From: Peribacillus cavernae
Lineage (GTDB): Bacteria > Bacillota > Bacilli > Bacillales > DSM-1321
Direction of reading: 5' to 3'
NCBI RefSeq assembly: GCF_003989135.1
Contig: NZ_RYZZ01000012.1
Location: forward strand, 1-33,344
DNA length: 33,344 nucleotides
The position numbers and the translations under genes are program-made. The notes below the pieces were generated by a model that searched no databases, was not told the DNA's origin, and worked only from the letters and a program-made list of their open reading frames with translations. Shown here one piece after another: positions 10,441-19,710 of the stretch (positions are counted from its first letter, which is position 1; each line of letters opens with the position of its first letter).

Positions 10441-11373
10441 TTATAAAAACGAATAGCCTATAAAGGCAATCAGCGGAATCGTCAGTAATGAAAAAATAGT
10501 AGAATAAACCGTGGTTGCCACCGCTGTGTCCTCATCCTTGGCATACCGTGCAAACAGGACAGTTGCCAGCGTAAATGTCGGCATCGATACCTGGATTAGA
10601 GCGATTAGTTTAAGATCGTTTGTGACGGGAATGATTTGTAAAATAGCAATCAGTATAAGAGGAATAATTAACAATTTCATTAATAGAGAAACACTCACAA
10701 AACGTACAGGTACTTTCTTCTTTTCCCTAAAAAACGCCGGGATTAATAAACCGATGTAAAGCATGGCCAACGGAGCAGCTAAACCTGCTAATATCGATGC
10801 TAAATTTTTAAATACTGCTGGTGGTTCGTAGCCAATAATCGCCGTCGAAATCCCAATTATAACCGCAGCAATAGGGATATTAACAAGCTCTTTAAAGCTT
10901 TTCAAAGAAAGCTTTTCCTCTTTCAAGAGCATTGTAACGAGGGTAAATACGATAACATCTAGCCCGGCATCATATATGGCCGCTAATAAACCACCCGTCG
11001 GCCCGAATAATGTAATGCAAACAGGAATGCCAATGAAGCCTGTATTTCCTAATCCGGCTAAAATAGCTAGCTTCTTTGCTTTCATTGTACGAAAACCAAA
11101 AAGAATTGCGCTAATCCACCCCAGCCCGATACCGATTGCATTGAAAATGATCGAAATAACAAAGATGGCTACTATTTTTGAAATTAATTCAGCATTAATA
11201 TCAGTCGTAAAAACCCCGTTTAAAATAACAGCGGGAACAGCTACATTAATAATAATCATTACCAACAATTGTTTTGATTCGTCAGTGACTTTACCCGTCA
11301 GCGCTATGATTGTTCCGAATAAAATAATGATGGCCATTATCGTTACAGAAGACAAAACGGTTGTTATCTGCAC
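10441..11373 (-). CDS. AEC (auxin efflux carrier) family transporter
   Basis: 310 aa with about ten hydrophobic segments arranged as two five-helix halves. It shows the AEC-type GNTGFIGIPVC region (about 107-117), and the second half repeats the pattern (VSMPTFTLATVLFARYA). Bacterial AEC members carry dicarboxylates or other organic acids, or export products; the substrate here is unknown. The GTG start has a GGGGG ribosome site 9 nt upstream and lies 34 nt after the L-2-hydroxyglutarate oxidase stop, so it is the last gene of that transcript, ahead of a strong terminator. Its place suggests transport of a substrate or acid by-product of the operon. Intact. Confidence 0.85.
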   Translation of the reverse strand: MQITTVLSSVTIMAIIILFGTIIALTGKVTDESKQLLVMIIINVAVPAVILNGVFTTDINAELISKIVAIFVISIIFNAIGIGLGWISAILFGFRTMKAKKLAILAGLGNTGFIGIPVCITLFGPTGGLLAAIYDAGLDVIVFTLVTMLLKEEKLSLKSFKELVNIPIAAVIIGISTAIIGYEPPAVFKNLASILAGLAAPLAMLYIGLLIPAFFREKKKVPVRFVSVSLLMKLLIIPLILIAILQIIPVTNDLKLIALIQVSMPTFTLATVLFARYAKDEDTAVATTVYSTIFSLLTIPLIAFIGYSFL

Positions 11374-11407
11374 AGCGCCTGTCCCCCAAAATTCTCGAAC
11401 TTGTCTC

Positions 11408-12619
11408 TTACGCTAATCGCTCATTAACCTGAAAACGCTCAAGCAGCTGCTCGACTACAGCATTGCCGATTTGAATCGATGCCGTCGCTGCAGGAGAAGG
11501 CGCATTGCAGATATGCAGCGAGCTTTTCCCCGGGAAAATCGCAAAGTCATCGACCATGCTGCCATCGTCCATGAGCGCCTGTGCCCTCACTCCCGCATGG
11601 GTCGGAACAATATCTTTCTCCGTCAACTCTGGAATCAGATGCTGCAAGCTGTGCAAAAACGCTTGCTTGCTGAAAGAACGGACATATTCTTTCATGCCTT
11701 CTTTCATATTCGGCATCGCCATCTTCCAAAACGCCGGATAGGTCAGTACCTCAAGAAGATCTTTTACATTAATGTCCGTTTTGGTATATCCTTCACGTTT
11801 AAAAGCCAACACCGCATTCGGTCCGGCGTGAACATCCCCGTTAGTCATCCGTGTAAAGTGAACACCCAGGAACGGGAAATCCGGATTCGGTACCGGATAG
11901 ATCAAATGTTTCACGAGATACCGTTTTTCCGGCGTTAGTTCATAATACTCGCCGCGGAATGGCACAATTTTCATATTGGTATGCAAGCCAGACATCCTTG
12001 CAACCCGGTCGCTCTGCAATCCGGCACAATTAATCAGAAACCGTGCTTTTATCGTGCCGCGGTTTGTCTCAATTGTCACCCCATCGTTCTCTTCGGCAAT
12101 ATTCTCTACCTTTGTATCAAGACGAATGTCACCGCCGCCTTCCTCGATGATGCGGGCAAATGTGCGGGATACGCCTTTATAATCGGCAATCCCCGTATTC
12201 GGCACACGGATTGCGCCAACTCCCTTTACATGCGGCTCTATCTCCTTCAATTCTTCAATTCCGATTTTCATGACGTCAAGCTCGTTCTGCAAGCCCCGTT
12301 CATACAGATTATCCAGAAGCGGCAGCTCTTTCGGTTCAGTAGCCACAATCACTTTCCCGCATACATCGTATTTGATTCCATGTTCTTCGCAGAATTGGAC
12401 CATGGCGGTACTCCCTTCACGGGCAAAACGCGCCTTAAAACTGCCTGGTTTATAGTAAATACCCGAATGGATGACCCCGCTATTATGACCTGTTTGATGA
12501 TGGGCCAAGTCTTTTTCTTTTTCAATGATGGCAATTTTCGCGCCTGGAAACTTTTTCGTCAGCGCCATACCTGTAGATAAACCAATGATCCCTCCACCTA
12601 TGATAGAAAAGTCATACAT
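11408..12619 (-). CDS. lhgO: L-2-hydroxyglutarate oxidase (FAD)
   Basis: 403 aa FAD-dependent oxidoreductase of the DAO/LhgO family, which oxidises L-2-hydroxyglutarate to 2-oxoglutarate and passes electrons to oxygen or the quinone pool. The N-terminal dinucleotide fold is FSIIGGGIIGLSTGMAL with IIEKEKDLAHHQTGHNSGV, the latter typical of LhgO. Later landmarks are INCAGLQSDRVARM, PFRGEYYEL, VGVHFTRM-like LGVHFTRMTNGDVHAGPNAV and the C-terminal APSPAATASIQIG. The ATG at 12617-12619 is chosen: AGAGGG is 6 nt upstream, and it removes ten unlikely residues of a longer reading. It sits about 140 nt after gabD (a hairpin lies between) and 34 nt before the AEC carrier. Linked csiD or gabT genes, common partners in glutarate catabolism, are absent. 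Confidence 0.9.
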   Translation of the reverse strand: MYDFSIIGGGIIGLSTGMALTKKFPGAKIAIIEKEKDLAHHQTGHNSGVIHSGIYYKPGSFKARFAREGSTAMVQFCEEHGIKYDVCGKVIVATEPKELPLLDNLYERGLQNELDVMKIGIEELKEIEPHVKGVGAIRVPNTGIADYKGVSRTFARIIEEGGGDIRLDTKVENIAEENDGVTIETNRGTIKARFLINCAGLQSDRVARMSGLHTNMKIVPFRGEYYELTPEKRYLVKHLIYPVPNPDFPFLGVHFTRMTNGDVHAGPNAVLAFKREGYTKTDINVKDLLEVLTYPAFWKMAMPNMKEGMKEYVRSFSKQAFLHSLQHLIPELTEKDIVPTHAGVRAQALMDDGSMVDDFAIFPGKSSLHICNAPSPAATASIQIGNAVVEQLLERFQVNERLA

Positions 12620-12721
12620 ATATATCCCTCTTTTATAGTAATTTGGCATCCCTGGCCTGTATTTTTTACATTACAAAAACAAAGCTCTGATCCTTACCCA
12701 TTTGTATTTATCTGAATTAGA

Positions 12722-12748
12722 GGGCAAAGGTCCCAAAAACCTTTGCCC
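12722..12748 (-). other. Intergenic hairpin between gabD and lhgO
   Basis: GGGCAAAGGT and ACCTTTGCCC form a perfect 10-bp stem around a 7-nt loop, 12 bp after the gabD stop. No T-run follows on the minus strand (TCTAATTC), so this is more likely an mRNA-stabilising or attenuating element than a full terminator. Confidence 0.6.
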
Positions 12749-12759
12749 AATCCATTGTT

Positions 12760-14232
12760 TTATATAGTTTGAAACTTCATCGATATATACTTATCCTCTA
12801 AATAATCGTCCATGCCCTGATGGCCGCCTTCCCGACCCATTCCACTTTCTTTTATACCGCCAAACGGAGCCTGGGCAACAGTCGGGATTGCATCGTTCAT
12901 ACCGATGATTCCAAATTCCAAAGCTTCAGATACCCTCACGGAACGGCTCGCATTCTCTGTATAGAAATAAGCTGCTAAACCATACACCGTATCATTGGCG
13001 TATTGAAGCACTTCTTCTTCTGTGTCAAACGGGATAATCGGCGCAACAGGCCCGAATGTTTCCTCGTTTGTAATAAGCATATCTGCGGTTACTTCCGCTA
13101 GTATCGTAGGTTCATAGAACAATCCATCGGCCAATTCACCTTCCAGCCTTTTGCCGCCACAAAGGAGTTGAGCACCTTTGGACAATGCATCATGGACATG
13201 TTCCTCTACCTTTTCCAACCCGTCACGGCTGACCAGGGGACCGACATCAACGCTTGGATCTATACTATTTCCGACTTTAAGAGCCTGTGCCTTCTCCACG
13301 AAAAGTTTAGAGAATTTCTCGATAACGGAACGCTGGACGTAAATCCGATTTGCACAAACACATGTCTGCCCGGTATTTCTAAATTTACTGGCAATAGCAC
13401 CTGAAGCGGCTGCCTCGAGGTCAGCATCTTCAAAGACGATAAACGGTGCATGCCCGCCAAGCTCCAAGGACAATCGCTTCAATTGTGGAGCCGACTTGGT
13501 AACCAGTAATTTCCCCACTTCCGTAGATCCGGTGAACGAGATTTTCTTTACAATCGGATTTTCGAAAATTTCGTCTGAAATCGGACCAGAATCACCGGTT
13601 ACCACATTAACTACCCCATGTGGAATCCCCGCCATTTCCACCAATTTGCCAAACGCAAGCGCGCTGATCGGGGATTGTTTGGCCGGCTTCAAAATTCCTG
13701 TACACCCGGCTGCCATCGCCGGGCCTATCTTCCTGGTCATCATCGCCAGCGGGAAATTCCATGGGGTAATCGCAGCAACCACACCGATCGGCTGGCGAAT
13801 CACCATTAACCTCTTATCAGGCGAGGAAGCAGGGATTGTTTCGCCATAAATCCGGCGTCCCTCTTCAGCGTACCATTCAAAATAACTGGCCGCAAAGATT
13901 ACTTCCCCCTGCGCTTCTGTAAATGGCTTTCCCATTTCCAGGCTCATGATTTCGGCTAATTCATCTTTATATTCGTGCATAAGATCACGTAATTTCAGCA
14001 GGTACTTACCACGTTCATTAGCGGTTAATTTTGACCAGGATTTAAACGCCTGTCCAGCAGCTTCGATTGCCTGTTGTGTTTCGTAACGCCCGCCTTTGGG
14101 AACATGGGCAACAATTTTGCCTGTTGACGGATTGGTAACAGAAAAGGTTTTTCCTTCTTGCGCATCCGTCCACTCTCCGTTTACGTACATTTTCAGTTCG
14201 GTTAAGTTCACTAATGAATCGACTTTTAACAT
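12760..14232 (-). CDS. gabD: Succinate-semialdehyde dehydrogenase (NAD(P)+)
   Basis: 490 aa aldehyde dehydrogenase that oxidises succinic semialdehyde to succinate. Catalytic residues are visible: Asn159 in ITPWNFPLAM, Glu257 in LELGGHAPF and the nucleophile Cys291 in NTGQTCVCANR. The CVCANR context and the PFGGIKESGMGREGG C-terminal stretch are characteristic of SSADH/GabD rather than of other ALDHs. The ATG has an AAGGAGG site 6 nt upstream. It lies 24 nt after the MFS gene and ahead of lhgO, in a seven-gene minus-strand set; no gabT is nearby. A C4 route (4-hydroxybutyrate to succinic semialdehyde to succinate) together with a linked Fe-ADH is a reasonable inference. A related 5-carbon semialdehyde could also be the substrate. 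Confidence 0.88.
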   Translation of the reverse strand: MLKVDSLVNLTELKMYVNGEWTDAQEGKTFSVTNPSTGKIVAHVPKGGRYETQQAIEAAGQAFKSWSKLTANERGKYLLKLRDLMHEYKDELAEIMSLEMGKPFTEAQGEVIFAASYFEWYAEEGRRIYGETIPASSPDKRLMVIRQPIGVVAAITPWNFPLAMMTRKIGPAMAAGCTGILKPAKQSPISALAFGKLVEMAGIPHGVVNVVTGDSGPISDEIFENPIVKKISFTGSTEVGKLLVTKSAPQLKRLSLELGGHAPFIVFEDADLEAAASGAIASKFRNTGQTCVCANRIYVQRSVIEKFSKLFVEKAQALKVGNSIDPSVDVGPLVSRDGLEKVEEHVHDALSKGAQLLCGGKRLEGELADGLFYEPTILAEVTADMLITNEETFGPVAPIIPFDTEEEVLQYANDTVYGLAAYFYTENASRSVRVSEALEFGIIGMNDAIPTVAQAPFGGIKESGMGREGGHQGMDDYLEDKYISMKFQTI

Positions 14233-14256
14233 GTATATCCTCCTTATGTTAGCTCG

Positions 14257-15555
14257 TTACAGTCCGCTTGCAAGATTATTTCCTTTGCCAATGTCTGCGT
14301 CGAGTGATATCCTCTGGTTTTTCATAAAGAATGTGTATGCCACAGATGCAATTCCGCAAATGACTACCGGTATGATCAGCGCAATTGTAAAATTATTAAA
14401 CTGAGAAACTAAAATTCCTGTTGCTACAGGAGCCAGCCATCCAGCCAGATTACCTACGAAGTTTTGTAAACCGGCAAGCTTTCCTTCCGCACCCTTCGGA
14501 GCCACATCAGCAACGGTCGCCCATAAGATACCTGCCGCCAGGCCTTCGCCGCCAATAGCAATCGAAATCAGGATAAGCGCCGCAATCGCATTTTCAACAT
14601 AGATAGTTGGAATAATCGCTAACGGAAAGAGCATCCCGATCGCTAATATCGTCTTTCTTGCTTTGATCGAGTTCCATCCTCTTCTAATCAAACGGTCTGA
14701 TAAGATGCCGCCAAGTATATTTCCAAGGAAAGACATAATCCAAGGTAGCATTGTAAAGAAGCCTGCTTTCAGAAGTGTCATTTCTCTTTCGACTACAAGA
14801 TAGGTAGGCAGCCAGGTCATCATTAAGTAAGTCAAATAGTTGTGCGCAAACAAGCCATATAACATTGGATATACATTTCTATATTTCAAAAATTTAAATG
14901 GTGAGATGTTGACAACTGGTACATCTTTCGTATCTGTTTGTCCATCTTCGATATAAGCTACCTCTGCTTCATTAGCAATGGCGCTTTGGCTTGGACGGTC
15001 TTTGAAAAAGAACAACCAGAATGCCAGCCAAATAAACCCGACCGATCCAATTACGACAAACGCCGTTTGCCAGCCCCAGCTCTCAATAATCCATGCCAGT
15101 ACCGGTGTTGTAATTCCGATCCCAATTGCCGTTCCAGAATTAAAGATTCCGTTCGCAACGCCTCGTTCGTGTGGAGGCAGCCAATCTGAGATTACACGTG
15201 TATTCGTTGGAAACGCGGGAGCCTCTCCTATTCCCATTAGGACACGAATTCCGATTAATGCACCAAGTGAGCGGCCAAAACCCGTGAATACCGTACATAA
15301 AGACCACCATACAATCGCGATGGAATACGTTAGCCGCGCCCCTAACTTGTCAACGATCATCCCCACCGGGATTTGCATTAAGGCATACGACCAGAAGAAT
15401 GCTGAACCTAAGATTCCAAATTCAACAGTTGAAAGGGAAAGATCTTTCATCATTGAAGGACCTGCAATCCCAAGAATCGCCCTATCCATGTAATTAATTG
15501 TTGTGGCAACGAATAGAAGTGCAACTACCCACCATCTTCCGTTTGTCTTTTTCAT
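14257..15555 (-). CDS. MFS transporter, anion:cation symporter (ACS) family
   Basis: 432 aa with 12 predicted membrane segments. Features of the ACS group (GudP/ExuT/DgoT-like sugar-acid carriers) include the N-terminal INYMDRAILGIAGPSM, the loop 2-3 motif GMIVDKLGARLTY, and GIGEAPAFPTNTRVISDWLPPHERGVANGIF. Such carriers import organic anions such as hexuronates, glucarate, galactonate or tartrate with protons. The ATG follows an AGGTGA site and lies 55 nt after the first Fe-ADH gene. Its position inside the operon makes it the likely importer of the substrate, and its family suggests a carboxylated substrate. Exact specificity cannot be read from the sequence. Confidence 0.85.
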   Translation of the reverse strand: MKKTNGRWWVVALLFVATTINYMDRAILGIAGPSMMKDLSLSTVEFGILGSAFFWSYALMQIPVGMIVDKLGARLTYSIAIVWWSLCTVFTGFGRSLGALIGIRVLMGIGEAPAFPTNTRVISDWLPPHERGVANGIFNSGTAIGIGITTPVLAWIIESWGWQTAFVVIGSVGFIWLAFWLFFFKDRPSQSAIANEAEVAYIEDGQTDTKDVPVVNISPFKFLKYRNVYPMLYGLFAHNYLTYLMMTWLPTYLVVEREMTLLKAGFFTMLPWIMSFLGNILGGILSDRLIRRGWNSIKARKTILAIGMLFPLAIIPTIYVENAIAALILISIAIGGEGLAAGILWATVADVAPKGAEGKLAGLQNFVGNLAGWLAPVATGILVSQFNNFTIALIIPVVICGIASVAYTFFMKNQRISLDADIGKGNNLASGL

Positions 15556-15610
15556 ATGTTCACCTCTAATTTTAACAGTTTATAGGTTGAATTCACTTCC
15601 AAACCTGTAA

Positions 15611-16819
15611 TCAAAATACGCTAGTTTTACTGCGTTCATAGTAGCTATCTTCTAGATTACCGTGATAAGCCTTTTCAATGATCGATTGAATATCGCCAGA
15701 TTTTGTAAGTCTGGGATTTACGAATACATTTCCACTCCTCATTGAGTCCTCCACCAATTTCGGCAGCACCTGCAAGGAGACTCCCAAATCCTTGATATTG
15801 AGGGGAATTTTCATTGATTGATTCATTTGAACGACAGTCTCTATCGCCTTCTCGGCCGCCTGCATTTCGGATAAGCCGCTTACATCCGCTCCTAAAGCGA
15901 TTGCAACATCCTTATATTGCTCGGCACATGCTCGCAAGTTATAATTCATAACAAAAGGCAATAGGGCTGCATTCGCAATTCCATGCGGGATATTAAAGAC
16001 GCCGCCAAACGTATGAGATATAGCATGCACATTTCCTAAGCGCGACTGGGAAAACGCTACTCCAGCAAGCATCGAAGCGACAAGCATCTTTTCCCTGCTT
16101 TCGATATCCGTTCCCCTAAAATAAGCTCTTGGCAAATGCTCGCCAATCATTTTAATCGCCTGCATGGCGTAACCCTGGCTAACAGGGTTAGCCGCCTTGG
16201 ATGTATAGGATTCAATCGCATGGGTTAAGGCATCCATTCCTGTCGCCGCTGTAATTTGTTGAGGCAGCTGTAAAGTAAGGGCCGGATCGAGGATCGCCAG
16301 CCTTGAAAATAAATGGGAACTAAGGACGCCTAATTTAAAGGAAGTTTCCTTGTTGGTTATCACTGTTGAATTCGTTGTTTCGCTTCCCGTTCCTGCGGTC
16401 GTCGGAATCGCGATAATTGGAAGTGGAGGAATCTTGATCTTACCCACTCCTTCATAATCAAGGATGTCACCTGGATTAACCGCCATCACAGCAATTGCCT
16501 TAGCTGTATCAATACTGCTGCCTCCGCCTACAGCCAGCACCGCATCACATTTATATTGTTTGAGAAACTCGGTACCTTTTCGAATCGTCTCAGCAGATGG
16601 GTTCGGCTCAACTTCGTCATAAATTTCATAATCCAAGTTGACAGCCAGGAGTGATTCCTCGATTCCTGTTAAAAGATTGGCTGACCTCACCCCTTTATCT
16701 GTTACGATCAATACTCTAGAAACACCTAATTCTTTAACCATTGCTCCCGTTTTCTCAGCTATTCCATTACCGGATTCCACTCGTGTCGGCATAAAATAGG
16801 TAAAAGGCATTAATGACAT
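15611..16819 (-). CDS. Iron-containing alcohol dehydrogenase (group III), possible 4-hydroxybutyrate dehydrogenase
   Basis: 402 aa. The NAD-binding half has DAVLAVGGGSSIDTAKAIA and PTTAGTGSETTNSTV; the metal site is formed by DPALT, GMDALTHAIESYTS, the His-rich NVHAISHTFGGVFNIPHG and following residues. The ATG at 16817-16819 is chosen because GGAG lies 9 nt upstream; an earlier in-frame TTG abuts that site. The family covers butanol, 1,3-propanediol, lactaldehyde and 4-hydroxybutyrate dehydrogenases and the hydroxyacid-oxoacid transhydrogenases. The linked succinate-semialdehyde dehydrogenase makes a 4-hydroxybutyrate-type substrate plausible, but that is inference. It follows the other Fe-ADH gene by 87 nt and precedes the MFS gene by 55 nt. 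Confidence 0.83.
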   Translation of the reverse strand: MSLMPFTYFMPTRVESGNGIAEKTGAMVKELGVSRVLIVTDKGVRSANLLTGIEESLLAVNLDYEIYDEVEPNPSAETIRKGTEFLKQYKCDAVLAVGGGSSIDTAKAIAVMAVNPGDILDYEGVGKIKIPPLPIIAIPTTAGTGSETTNSTVITNKETSFKLGVLSSHLFSRLAILDPALTLQLPQQITAATGMDALTHAIESYTSKAANPVSQGYAMQAIKMIGEHLPRAYFRGTDIESREKMLVASMLAGVAFSQSRLGNVHAISHTFGGVFNIPHGIANAALLPFVMNYNLRACAEQYKDVAIALGADVSGLSEMQAAEKAIETVVQMNQSMKIPLNIKDLGVSLQVLPKLVEDSMRSGNVFVNPRLTKSGDIQSIIEKAYHGNLEDSYYERSKTSVF

Positions 16820-16906
16820 AGCTTGCAACTCCTTACACTATTTTTCTAAGATTCAGACCGGATAATTATTTGCCCGCTTCTTACGAACTACTAAAATAAC
16901 AGCCTA

Positions 16907-18112
16907 TTATAAAGCTTTCCGAAGCAATGCTTCCAAACCACGTTGGGTAGGGACCCGAGGGTTATTACGTACCAGGCGATCGATCTGCAACGTTTTCTCT
17001 GCGATTTCGGGTATATCCTCTTCTTTGATTCCAATCTCTGAAAGATGCGTGGGCAGTCCTATTTCCTCAAGCAAATTCAACACGGCCGTGGATGCAGCCA
17101 AAGCGACTTCCTTCTTGGATAGACCTTCTGAGTTAATGCCAAATGCCTCAGAAATTTTGACCATTTTTTCTGTTTCTACTCCTGTGTTAAATTCCATCAC
17201 ATATGGCAACAAGAGACCTGTCACTTCCCCATGCGGTGATTTGATAAGCCCTCCAATCGGATAAGCTAATGCGTGAGCAGCCGCTGTTCCGGCATTTGAG
17301 AAAGACATCCCGGCAAGCAGGCTCCCGAGCAGCATATTGGAACGGGCTTCAAGATTGCTTCCTTGTTGGACAGCAAGTGCCAGGTTGTCAACAATTAACT
17401 CAATGGCCCGGTATGCAAGTGCATCACTGATCGGCATGGAGCCTTGAAAGAGGATATTTCCTTCTGCCTGGATATAAGAAGAAGGCTTTGCTGTATAGGC
17501 CTCAATCGCGTGGGCCAGCGCATCAATTCCTGAACAAGCTGTTACATACGCAGGAAGTCCTACTGTTAGCTCGGGATCAACAAGAGCGACCGTTGGGCGT
17601 AGGAAATTATCCGAAATTCCCACTTTTAAGTTATTTTCAACATCGGTCAACACGGCTACTGAAGTCACTTCTGAACCGGTCCCTGCCGTTGTAGGTATTG
17701 CTACCAAAGGTGCTATCGGCCCGGGTACCTGATTTTCACCGCCATAATAATCCAGCGGATGCCCGCCGTAGGCTACCAGTAATGAGACAACCTTCGCCAT
17801 ATCAATGCTGCTGCCTCCGCCAAGGCCAATGACTGCATCCGTTTCCATTTGGGATTTGGCAAACTTATAGCAGTCCATCGCTGATTCTACCGGCGGCTCC
17901 GGTACGACCTGATCGTAAACCACTGTATGATAATTTGCTTGCTCCAACAAAGCTACTACTTTGTCGACAATCCCTGCCTGTTTGATTCCAGGATCGGTAA
18001 TCAACAAAACGTTTTTCGCCTTTAGCCTTTGAAGAATTGAATCCAGTTGTTGGATTGCTCCATTTCCAAACACAATTCTCTCTGTAGAGAAAAAATCCCA
18101 TGTATTTCTCAT
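16907..18112 (-). CDS. Iron-containing alcohol dehydrogenase (second, distinct paralogue)
   Basis: 401 aa with the group III Fe-ADH fold: DAVIGLGGGSSIDMAKVVS for NAD binding, IPTTAGTGSEVTSVAV, and metal ligands in DPELT, GIDALAHAIEAYTA and AAAHALAYPIGGLIKSPHG. It differs clearly from its neighbour downstream, including an extra SSYIQAEGNILFQGSMP segment after the metal-binding helix, so the two are not a recent duplication. It starts 20 nt after the upstream ALDH gene with a GGAGGT site, implying coupled expression. The pairing suggests it produces the aldehyde that the upstream ALDH oxidises; the true substrate is unknown. Confidence 0.83.
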   Translation of the reverse strand: MRNTWDFFSTERIVFGNGAIQQLDSILQRLKAKNVLLITDPGIKQAGIVDKVVALLEQANYHTVVYDQVVPEPPVESAMDCYKFAKSQMETDAVIGLGGGSSIDMAKVVSLLVAYGGHPLDYYGGENQVPGPIAPLVAIPTTAGTGSEVTSVAVLTDVENNLKVGISDNFLRPTVALVDPELTVGLPAYVTACSGIDALAHAIEAYTAKPSSYIQAEGNILFQGSMPISDALAYRAIELIVDNLALAVQQGSNLEARSNMLLGSLLAGMSFSNAGTAAAHALAYPIGGLIKSPHGEVTGLLLPYVMEFNTGVETEKMVKISEAFGINSEGLSKKEVALAASTAVLNLLEEIGLPTHLSEIGIKEEDIPEIAEKTLQIDRLVRNNPRVPTQRGLEALLRKAL

Positions 18113-18132
18113 CTATTTCTTACCTCCATCTG

Positions 18133-19575
18133 TTATAAATTGATAACGACAAGTTTCTCATCAGTCATTTCTTGAATGGCATAGTGAGGGCCTTCCTTGC
18201 CAACTCCACTGTCCTTCACACCGCCATAAGGCATTACATCTGCACGATATGTGGAAACATCATTGATAATCACACCGCCAAAGTGAAGATCCTGTGCTGC
18301 ACGCATTGCCAAATGGAGATCGGACGTAAACAGGCCAACCTGCAGTCCGAATGTCGAATCATTAGCCTGTTCGAAAGCCCTTTTAATATCATCAAAAGGA
18401 ATAATGTTAATGACAGGGGCGAATACTTCTTGACAGACCACTTTCATTTCTGCCGTCACATCTACTAAAATAGTCGGTTCAATAATAGCATCATGTCTTT
18501 TCCCGCCGTAAACGACTTTTGCTCCTTGCCGAACAGCTTCGTGAATCCACTCTTCTGCCCGCTTCGCTTCTTTTTCCGAAATCATCGGTCCAATATCTGT
18601 CGCGGAATCTGTTGGATCGCCGACCTTTAAAGACGCGGCAACTTTCTCTGCTTTCTCGACAAACGACTGATAAATATCGCGGTGGACATAGATTCGCTGT
18701 ACGGAAATACAGGCTTGCCCTGCATTCGAATAACCACGCGTCACACACAGTTCAACCGCCTTGTCTAGATCGGGGACATCCTTATGAATAATATTGGGAG
18801 AATTATTCCCCAGCTCCAAAGTGACCTTGCGGATCCCAGTACTGCTCTTAATTTGGCGGCCCACACCCGGACTTCCGGTAAATGTATACATCGCAACACG
18901 CTCATCTTCCAAAAGAAACTGACCCGCTTCTCTGCCTGCTCCGTTAACCACATTAAGGAACCCTGCAGGCAATCCCGCTTTTGCCAAAATGTCGGCAATC
19001 TTGCAGGCAATTAGCGGAGTTGCTTCAGCAGGCTTCAGTACCACTGTGTTCCCTGCCGCTAACGCCGGCGCTACCTTATGTAGTGTGAGATTAAACGGGA
19101 AATTAAATGGAGTAATAGCCCCAATGACCCCAACAGGAACGCGGATTGTAAAAGCCATTTTATTTTCATTTCCAGGTTGACCGAGAGGAACGCCTGTACC
19201 GGCAATCCGTTTGGCTTCTTCCGCGGATGCAATCAACGTTTGAATACCCCTATCGATTTCACCCCGGGCATCTTTCAATACTTTTCCGACTTCTTGTACA
19301 AGAAGCGAAGCCAACTCTTCTTTTCGCTCTTTTGCGATTTCCGCTGCACGCATTAAAATTTCATAGCGCTGATTCATGTCTAACTTTTTGGTTTGAAAGG
19401 TTTCAAACGCATTGGTGATCGCATCCGAAACGACTTTACGAGAAGCATTGCCGACCTGTGAGATTTCTTCTCTAGTGTATTTGTTATAAACAGGTATTGT
19501 ATTGTGATCAGAGATCCACTGCCCATTTATAAAATGACCATAAAAGTTGCTTTTCCTATTTTCTATCGTACTCAT
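18133..19575 (-). CDS. NAD(P)-dependent aldehyde dehydrogenase, lactaldehyde/phosphonoacetaldehyde/GapN-like branch
   Basis: 480 aa. Catalytic residues: Asn about 158 (ITPFNFPFNL), Glu about 254 (LELGNNSPNI) and Cys about 289 (SNAGQACISVQRIYV). The ACISVQRI context and LGNNSPNI separate it from GabD-type enzymes and place it near lactaldehyde, phosphonoacetaldehyde or non-phosphorylating glyceraldehyde-3-phosphate dehydrogenases. The ATG at 19573-19575 is chosen since GGAGG lies 8 nt upstream; the ATG two codons earlier is too close. It is the first gene of the minus-strand operon, opposite the GntR gene. Its 5' region carries copies of an AT-rich near-palindrome likely bound by that regulator. 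Intact. Confidence 0.84.
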   Translation of the reverse strand: MSTIENRKSNFYGHFINGQWISDHNTIPVYNKYTREEISQVGNASRKVVSDAITNAFETFQTKKLDMNQRYEILMRAAEIAKERKEELASLLVQEVGKVLKDARGEIDRGIQTLIASAEEAKRIAGTGVPLGQPGNENKMAFTIRVPVGVIGAITPFNFPFNLTLHKVAPALAAGNTVVLKPAEATPLIACKIADILAKAGLPAGFLNVVNGAGREAGQFLLEDERVAMYTFTGSPGVGRQIKSSTGIRKVTLELGNNSPNIIHKDVPDLDKAVELCVTRGYSNAGQACISVQRIYVHRDIYQSFVEKAEKVAASLKVGDPTDSATDIGPMISEKEAKRAEEWIHEAVRQGAKVVYGGKRHDAIIEPTILVDVTAEMKVVCQEVFAPVINIIPFDDIKRAFEQANDSTFGLQVGLFTSDLHLAMRAAQDLHFGGVIINDVSTYRADVMPYGGVKDSGVGKEGPHYAIQEMTDEKLVVINL

Positions 19576-19620
19576 AACCATTTCCTCCTCGTTAGCGAAT
19601 ATGAAAAAGTCATTATTTCC

Positions 19621-19636
19621 AAAAATCATATATATT
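19621..19636 (-). promoter_or_regulatory. Third, partial copy of the AT-rich operator-like repeat
   Basis: On the minus strand ATATATATGATTTT matches the core of the two exact 19-bp repeats upstream. It lies between the likely promoter region and the ALDH start, 46 bp from the ATG. A repressor bound here would block the operon. Confidence 0.4.
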
Positions 19637-19710
19637 TCTGCTTTGATAACGCCTTCTTTACATCTTCTTCTTTTCTTTTCCTAATATGAATAATAAAAAA
19701 TCGTTCTATT

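Noticed and set aside
11981..12580. 199-codon plus-strand frame opposite lhgO
   Set aside because: Antisense shadow; the minus strand encodes a complete L-2-hydroxyglutarate oxidase.
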